The notes beneath the pieces were generated by a model that saw only the letters and a list, made by a program, of their open reading frames with translations, did no database searches and was not told the origin of the DNA. Positions 60,290-64,000 of a stretch of DNA of 64,000 nucleotides are shown piece after piece; positions within the stretch are counted from its first letter, which is position 1; every line of letters starts with the position of its first letter. A program made the translations under genes and the position numbers. The stretch is from Streptomyces iranensis (lineage in GTDB: Bacteria; Actinomycetota; Actinomycetes; Streptomycetales; Streptomycetaceae). Location: NCBI RefSeq assembly GCF_017874715.1, contig NZ_JAGGLR010000023.1, positions 1 to 64,000 of the forward strand. The letters run 5' to 3'.

Positions 60290-60324
60290 CCCGTCCCCTC
60301 GCCGTGCTCCGGGACCGTCATGCC
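60283..60324. terminator. Hairpin between convergent genes
   Basis: GGCGTGACCCGTCCC (60283-60297) pairs imperfectly with GGGACCGTCATGCC (60311-60324). It spans the two convergent stop codons and may terminate both. Confidence 0.4.
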
Positions 60325-62741
60325 TCGAGTTCGCCCAGGCGCGCCCGGACCCTGTCCTGACCGGCCCGGTCGCCATTGTCCTCGTAGTACGCGGCAGCGG
60401 TGCGCAATTCCTCCGCCTCCTGGCCCGGACGGCCGGCGAGGCGATGGCAGCGGGCCCTCAGTTCGGTGGCATCGGCGAGTTGCAGCCCCGCCCCCGCCGT
60501 TTCCATGGCCTTGACGGCCTGGTCCAGGCAGACGAGCGCGCGATCCGTGTCTCCCGCGTCCATATGCGCCTCGCCCAGACTCATATAGACGCGGCCCTCG
60601 TTGTACGGGTCGCCGCCGGGCAGTCGGCGGAACAGGGCCAGCGCGTCGTTCAGCCGGGCGAAGGCGGGGGCGAAGTCTCGCTGCAGGGCCTGAGTGCGGC
60701 CTATGTGGTGTTCGAGGATGGCCGTGGCGCGGGGCACGTCCTGCCGGCCGTCGCCGCCCTCCGGGATGCGCCCGAGGATCCGCTGTGCCTCCTCGAAGCG
60801 CTCCTGGGCCTCCGCGTACTCCCACTGCTTGCGGTGGAGGAGCCCCAGCGCCTCGACGGCGGTCGCCTGTCCGCGGTGGTGTCCGCAGTCGCGGTCCGCG
60901 GCCGCAGCCTCTGCGAGAGCCGTCGCGGCATCGTCGCCCCGGCCGAGGCCCAGGTAGCCGAAGGCGAGTTGCGTCAGCATCCGGCCCGGGGCGCGCCGGT
61001 CGCCGAAGTCCGCCGCGCTACGCCGGGCCGCATCGACCCCGAGCAGGTGCGTGTCGATCCACTGCGCGTGGAATCCAAGGAACAGATGCAGCCCCCACAT
61101 CGCCTCGCACAGTTGCCAGACGAGGTCATCGAAGCCATGGTGCGCAGCGGCTTGGATGACGGCAGCGAGATTCTCACGCTCGCGGCGCAGGCTCGCCAGC
61201 GCGTGTTTGCCGTCCGCCGGATCGCGTCCTTCCGGCAGACTGAACCCCTGATAGGCAGGGCCGAGCCGCCAACGCAGCGGCATCACCCGGAAGTCGGCCG
61301 CCGCCGCGAACCGCAGGTGCGCGACCGTCGTCCGTCGCACCGCGGCGGCCATGCGGCCGTGCCCGTCCTCCTCGATCGCCCGTTCACGCGCGTGGGCCCG
61401 GGTCAGGTCATGGAAGCGGTAGCGTTCCTCACCGACCTCTTCCAGCAGGTGGATACGGGCGAGCTCCTCCAGCATCTCGCGCGCCCGGTCCTCCGAGACT
61501 TCGGCACAGTGCGCGGCGCACAGGACGGTCACGGTCGGCCAGGCCCACACAGCGATCGCACGGTAGAACGCGGCGCACTCGGGCGTCAGTTCACCGTACG
61601 TGACCTCCTGCACCATGCGGACAGGGTCGACCGGTCCGCCCGAGGCGTGGTGCTCCGCGTCATGCATGGCGTCGTATCCCTGGCCAGGACCGTGGATCCG
61701 GTCGGATAGTTGCCGCGCCGCGCGTTCCCAGGTCAGGTGTTCGCGTACGGCGAGACTGGCGCCCGTGGTGCACAGCGCGAGCGGGACCCCGCCGGTGGCC
61801 TCCGCCACCGTCTGCACCACCACCTCGGCGGCCGCCGACCGTCCGGCAAGGCGCCGCAGCAAACGGACGGAATCGGCGGTGGACAGCGGCCGCAGGGTGA
61901 GCGGGTGAGCCCCATGGTCGGCCACCAGGCGGCCCGGCCGGTGCCGGCTGGTCACGATCACGAGGCATTCCGGAGAGGCGGGCAGCAGCGCGATGGCCTG
62001 TGCGTCGTCATGGACATTGTCCAGCACGATGAGCAGGCGCCGGTCGGCCGTGCAGTCGCGATACAGGTCCCGTTGGCGCGCTTCATCGCCGGGCACCATG
62101 GCCGGTGGCACCCCGAGCCGCTCCAGGAACCGGGCCAGCACGTCGGAAGGCGACAGCGCCGTGCCGGCGGACGCACCGGCCAGGTCGACGAAGAGGACCC
62201 CATCGGGGAATCGATCGCGCAGCTCGTAGGCGCACCGGACGGCGGCGGCGGTCTTACCCATACCGCCGGGCCCGGTAAGGGCGACCACCGTGGGAGCACC
62301 CGGCGAGCGACCCGCGTCGTCCAGCAGGGCCGTGATCTCGGCGATCACGTCCTCCCGGTCCGTGAACGCCGCAGTCGCCGGTGGCAGCATCTGCGGGCGG
62401 GAGGCGTCGTCCGCCACGGCAGGCACGGCGCGGGGGGCCAACCACGATGCCTCCCGCACCCACTCCATTACCTCACGGGCGAACTCGGGTGACCTGCGGG
62501 CGACGTCCAGAAGGCGATGCGCGGCCGCAGTCTGCTCGGACTCGCTCATGGGCAAGGTGAGGTGCTGCCGGTCGCCCCCGTCCGGGCCGGCGGCGGGCCT
62601 CGCGTCCTCGGCACGCGCTCGCCTCAGCAGTCCGTAGAGCCTTTCGGAGGTCCGTCTGCCCATCTCGCCGCCGGCCCCGGACAGCGCGCCCGAAGCGACC
62701 GTACCGACGGTTGAGAGCACCATGCCCGTCAACGGTTCCAT
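60318..62741 (-). CDS. STAND ATPase (NB-ARC) with TPR repeats
   Basis: 807 residues from ATG 62741 (GGGGGAG upstream). The N-terminal 150 residues are small and helical (LSTVGTVASGALSGAGGEMG). The NB-ARC domain has P-loop VVALTGPGGMGKTAAAVRCA, Walker B RRLLIVLDNV and a VTSRHRP sensor. A helical linker and TPRs follow (FGYLGLGRGDDAATALAEAA, YMSLGEAHMDAGDTDRALVC). It lacks the SARP DNA-binding head, so it is a signalling or defence-type switch whose effector is not obvious. It is divergent from the ECF sigma factor gene. Confidence 0.9.
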   Translation of the reverse strand: MEPLTGMVLSTVGTVASGALSGAGGEMGRRTSERLYGLLRRARAEDARPAAGPDGGDRQHLTLPMSESEQTAAAHRLLDVARRSPEFAREVMEWVREASWLAPRAVPAVADDASRPQMLPPATAAFTDREDVIAEITALLDDAGRSPGAPTVVALTGPGGMGKTAAAVRCAYELRDRFPDGVLFVDLAGASAGTALSPSDVLARFLERLGVPPAMVPGDEARQRDLYRDCTADRRLLIVLDNVHDDAQAIALLPASPECLVIVTSRHRPGRLVADHGAHPLTLRPLSTADSVRLLRRLAGRSAAAEVVVQTVAEATGGVPLALCTTGASLAVREHLTWERAARQLSDRIHGPGQGYDAMHDAEHHASGGPVDPVRMVQEVTYGELTPECAAFYRAIAVWAWPTVTVLCAAHCAEVSEDRAREMLEELARIHLLEEVGEERYRFHDLTRAHARERAIEEDGHGRMAAAVRRTTVAHLRFAAAADFRVMPLRWRLGPAYQGFSLPEGRDPADGKHALASLRRERENLAAVIQAAAHHGFDDLVWQLCEAMWGLHLFLGFHAQWIDTHLLGVDAARRSAADFGDRRAPGRMLTQLAFGYLGLGRGDDAATALAEAAAADRDCGHHRGQATAVEALGLLHRKQWEYAEAQERFEEAQRILGRIPEGGDGRQDVPRATAILEHHIGRTQALQRDFAPAFARLNDALALFRRLPGGDPYNEGRVYMSLGEAHMDAGDTDRALVCLDQAVKAMETAGAGLQLADATELRARCHRLAGRPGQEAEELRTAAAYYEDNGDRAGQDRVRARLGELEA

Positions 62742-63046
62742 CCAGTACTCCCCCAACTCGGCCTTCCCGAAATCGTATCCACAAGATCCGGAAGAGCGGC
62801 CCAGAACCGGCCGACCCGCGCGGCCGACTCGTCCACCCAACCGTGGCGGCAACCACTCAGGGAGAGCTGCTACTTGCCGTACCCGCCTGGAAGTGGACCT
62901 ACCCCTCCGCTCACCCGCATGAGCCGGAGACGTTCGGCCCCGGATTCCCGAAATGGGTCGTGCTCTCCTGGAAGGCCGCTCATCGCCCGGCATCGCCGAA
63001 CGTTTCCCGGAGCTCCTCCGTCCTAGGAGGGACAGGGAGGGAATCC
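62742..63046. other. Divergent intergenic region
   Basis: About 305 bases between the STAND ATPase and the sigma factor, with no gene evident. CCTCC and GGAGG around 63015-63030 could pair and partly mask the sigma-factor RBS region, but the stem is short. Confidence 0.4.
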
Positions 63047-63667
63047 ATGGCCGGACGCCGCCGCACGCTACGCCGTATCGGGCGCCGCGTGGACGCCGCT
63101 GCCCCCCGCGAGCCCGACAGACACACGCCCCCCGCCCTTACGCCCGACAGGACCGACAGGACCGACGTGGACGTCTCACGCGTGCGCGCGATCCTGGCCT
63201 TGGGTGGCGTGCCGTGGGGCGACCTCGATGACGGGGTGCAGGAGGTACGGCTGAAGCTGCTGGAACAACGCGCCGATCCGGCCCGCGCGACGGTTCGCGA
63301 CACCTCCGCGTGGAGCAGCGTCGTCGCGGCTCGCGTCGCCGCGGACTGGCACCGGGCCGGTGCGCGCGACGACGGGCTGCGTGCCCGGCTCGCCGCCCGC
63401 TGGGCGCAGCAGCCCGTCGCGGAGCACACCGAAGACGACCGCACAACGGCCCTCGCGGTGGCGGACGGACTCGGCTCCCTGCCCCCTCACCAGCGTCAGA
63501 TACTGACATTGCGCTACTACGCCGATCTTTCGGTACGTGACATCGCGACGCTGCTCAGCGTCCCCGAAGGCACGGTCAAAAGCCGCCTGCACACGGCCGT
63601 GGCCGCACTGCGCACCCGGCTGCGCGAGACGGAGGTGATCCACGGTGACCGAACCGACCGAGACTGA
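63047..63667 (+). CDS. ECF-type RNA polymerase sigma factor
   Basis: 206 residues from ATG 63047 with GGGAGG 6 bases upstream. Region 2 is VPWGDLDDGVQEVRLKLLEQ, and region 4 is LPPHQRQILTLRYYADLSVR then DIATLLSVPEGTVKSRLHTA. The N-terminal 40 residues are basic and poorly conserved. It overlaps the next gene by 23 bases, the usual sigma/anti-sigma arrangement. Confidence 0.93.
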   Translation: MAGRRRTLRRIGRRVDAAAPREPDRHTPPALTPDRTDRTDVDVSRVRAILALGGVPWGDLDDGVQEVRLKLLEQRADPARATVRDTSAWSSVVAARVAADWHRAGARDDGLRARLAARWAQQPVAEHTEDDRTTALAVADGLGSLPPHQRQILTLRYYADLSVRDIATLLSVPEGTVKSRLHTAVAALRTRLRETEVIHGDRTDRD

Positions 63668-64000
63668 GGAGACCCGGCTGCGACGGGCGTTCGCGCTGAT
63701 CGGGGAAGAGGCCGGGCGCGCGAGCCCGGCGACGGCGCCTGCGGACCGCGCGGCGTCAGTCGGCACCCGCACGGCGGCGACCCGCCCCCGGCGCAAACAG
63801 CGACGTGTCCGCGCGGCACTCGCCATAGCGGCAGCCGCCTGCGTCGCCGCCATCGTCGTGACAGTGACGGTCACCGCCGGCGACGGCTCCGGAGCCGATC
63901 TCGACACCACGGGCCGAGGACAGACCTTCCCAGAAGCGCTCGCCTGCGCGACCGCCGTAGTAGAGGGCGACCTGACCGCGGTACGCCCGGCCAGCCAAGG
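63645..64000 (+). CDS. Putative anti-sigma or membrane protein (partial, 3' end missing)
   Basis: From GTG 63645 (GGAGG upstream) the frame is open to the window edge (118 residues). A basic cytoplasmic stretch (RPRRKQRRVR) precedes one transmembrane segment (AALAIAAAACVAAIVVTVTV) and an extracytoplasmic part. Overlap with the sigma gene suggests a membrane-bound regulator of it. The end is not in the window. Confidence 0.75.
   Translation, partial: MTEPTETEETRLRRAFALIGEEAGRASPATAPADRAASVGTRTAATRPRRKQRRVRAALAIAAAACVAAIVVTVTVTAGDGSGADLDTTGRGQTFPEALACATAVVEGDLTAVRPASQ

Overview
The window is high-GC actinobacterial DNA, most likely a Streptomyces chromosome arm. The signs are strong G/C preference at third codon positions, GTG and TTG starts, Shine-Dalgarno sites of the AAGGAG/GGAGG type, three large SARP/STAND-type proteins, Tat-secreted carbohydrate enzymes, CUT1 sugar transport genes and many divergent TetR or GntR pairs. 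No rRNA, tRNA or CRISPR array was seen.

Region 1 (1-13.5 kb) looks like a specialised-metabolite cluster. Nearly all of it is read leftward. It holds the complete route from GTP to preQ0 (folE, queD, queE, queC), a class I methyltransferase, two Fe(II)/2-oxoglutarate oxygenases (one isopenicillin-N-synthase-like, one aspartyl/asparaginyl-hydroxylase-like), an ATP-grasp ligase and a SbnA-like PLP enzyme that runs off the left edge. Two SARP-STAND regulators sit in and beside it. The combination suggests a 7-deazaguanine joined to an amino acid or 2,3-diaminopropionate unit. A 65-codon stub of an ABC-transporter ATPase heads the operon and is translationally coupled to the methyltransferase.

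Region 2 (13.5-16.3 kb) is a junction full of debris: a roughly 900-base gene-poor stretch, an orphan hypothetical gene, two broken oligopeptide-ABC ATPase genes, an IS256-type transposase remnant and a GNAT acetyltransferase.

Region 3 (16.3-42.3 kb) is a glycan-use locus. One leftward operon from about 34.3 kb encodes a ThuA-like protein, a Gfo/Idh oxidoreductase, two GH38 alpha-mannosidases, a 2-hydroxyacid dehydrogenase, a CUT1 transporter (two permeases and a Tat lipoprotein), a DUF2264 protein, a ROK regulator and a heparinase II/III-like lyase. To its right, read rightward, are a secreted CBM/beta-helix protein, an unusual fusion of an IS630-type DNA-binding domain to a ROK protein, two SGNH esterases and a secreted GH99/GH71-like enzyme. 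Together they would deacetylate, depolymerise, import and finish a mannose-containing polysaccharide.

Region 4 (42.3-57.9 kb) is a series of small regulated modules. They are a flavin monooxygenase operon with two paralogous nitrile-hydratase-leader-like (NHLP) proteins, one fused to RidA; a TetR/MFS/SnoaL efflux module; an alpha/beta hydrolase, MFS and Old Yellow Enzyme group with its TetR; a glutaryl-CoA dehydrogenase/CoA-transferase pair with a GntR; and a medium-chain reductase. Strong palindromic operators lie between several of the divergent pairs.

Region 5 (57.9-64 kb) holds a GT-B-like gene split by eight copies of a 7-base tandem repeat (a candidate phase-variable gene), a STAND ATPase with TPRs, and an ECF sigma factor followed by a membrane protein cut by the right edge.
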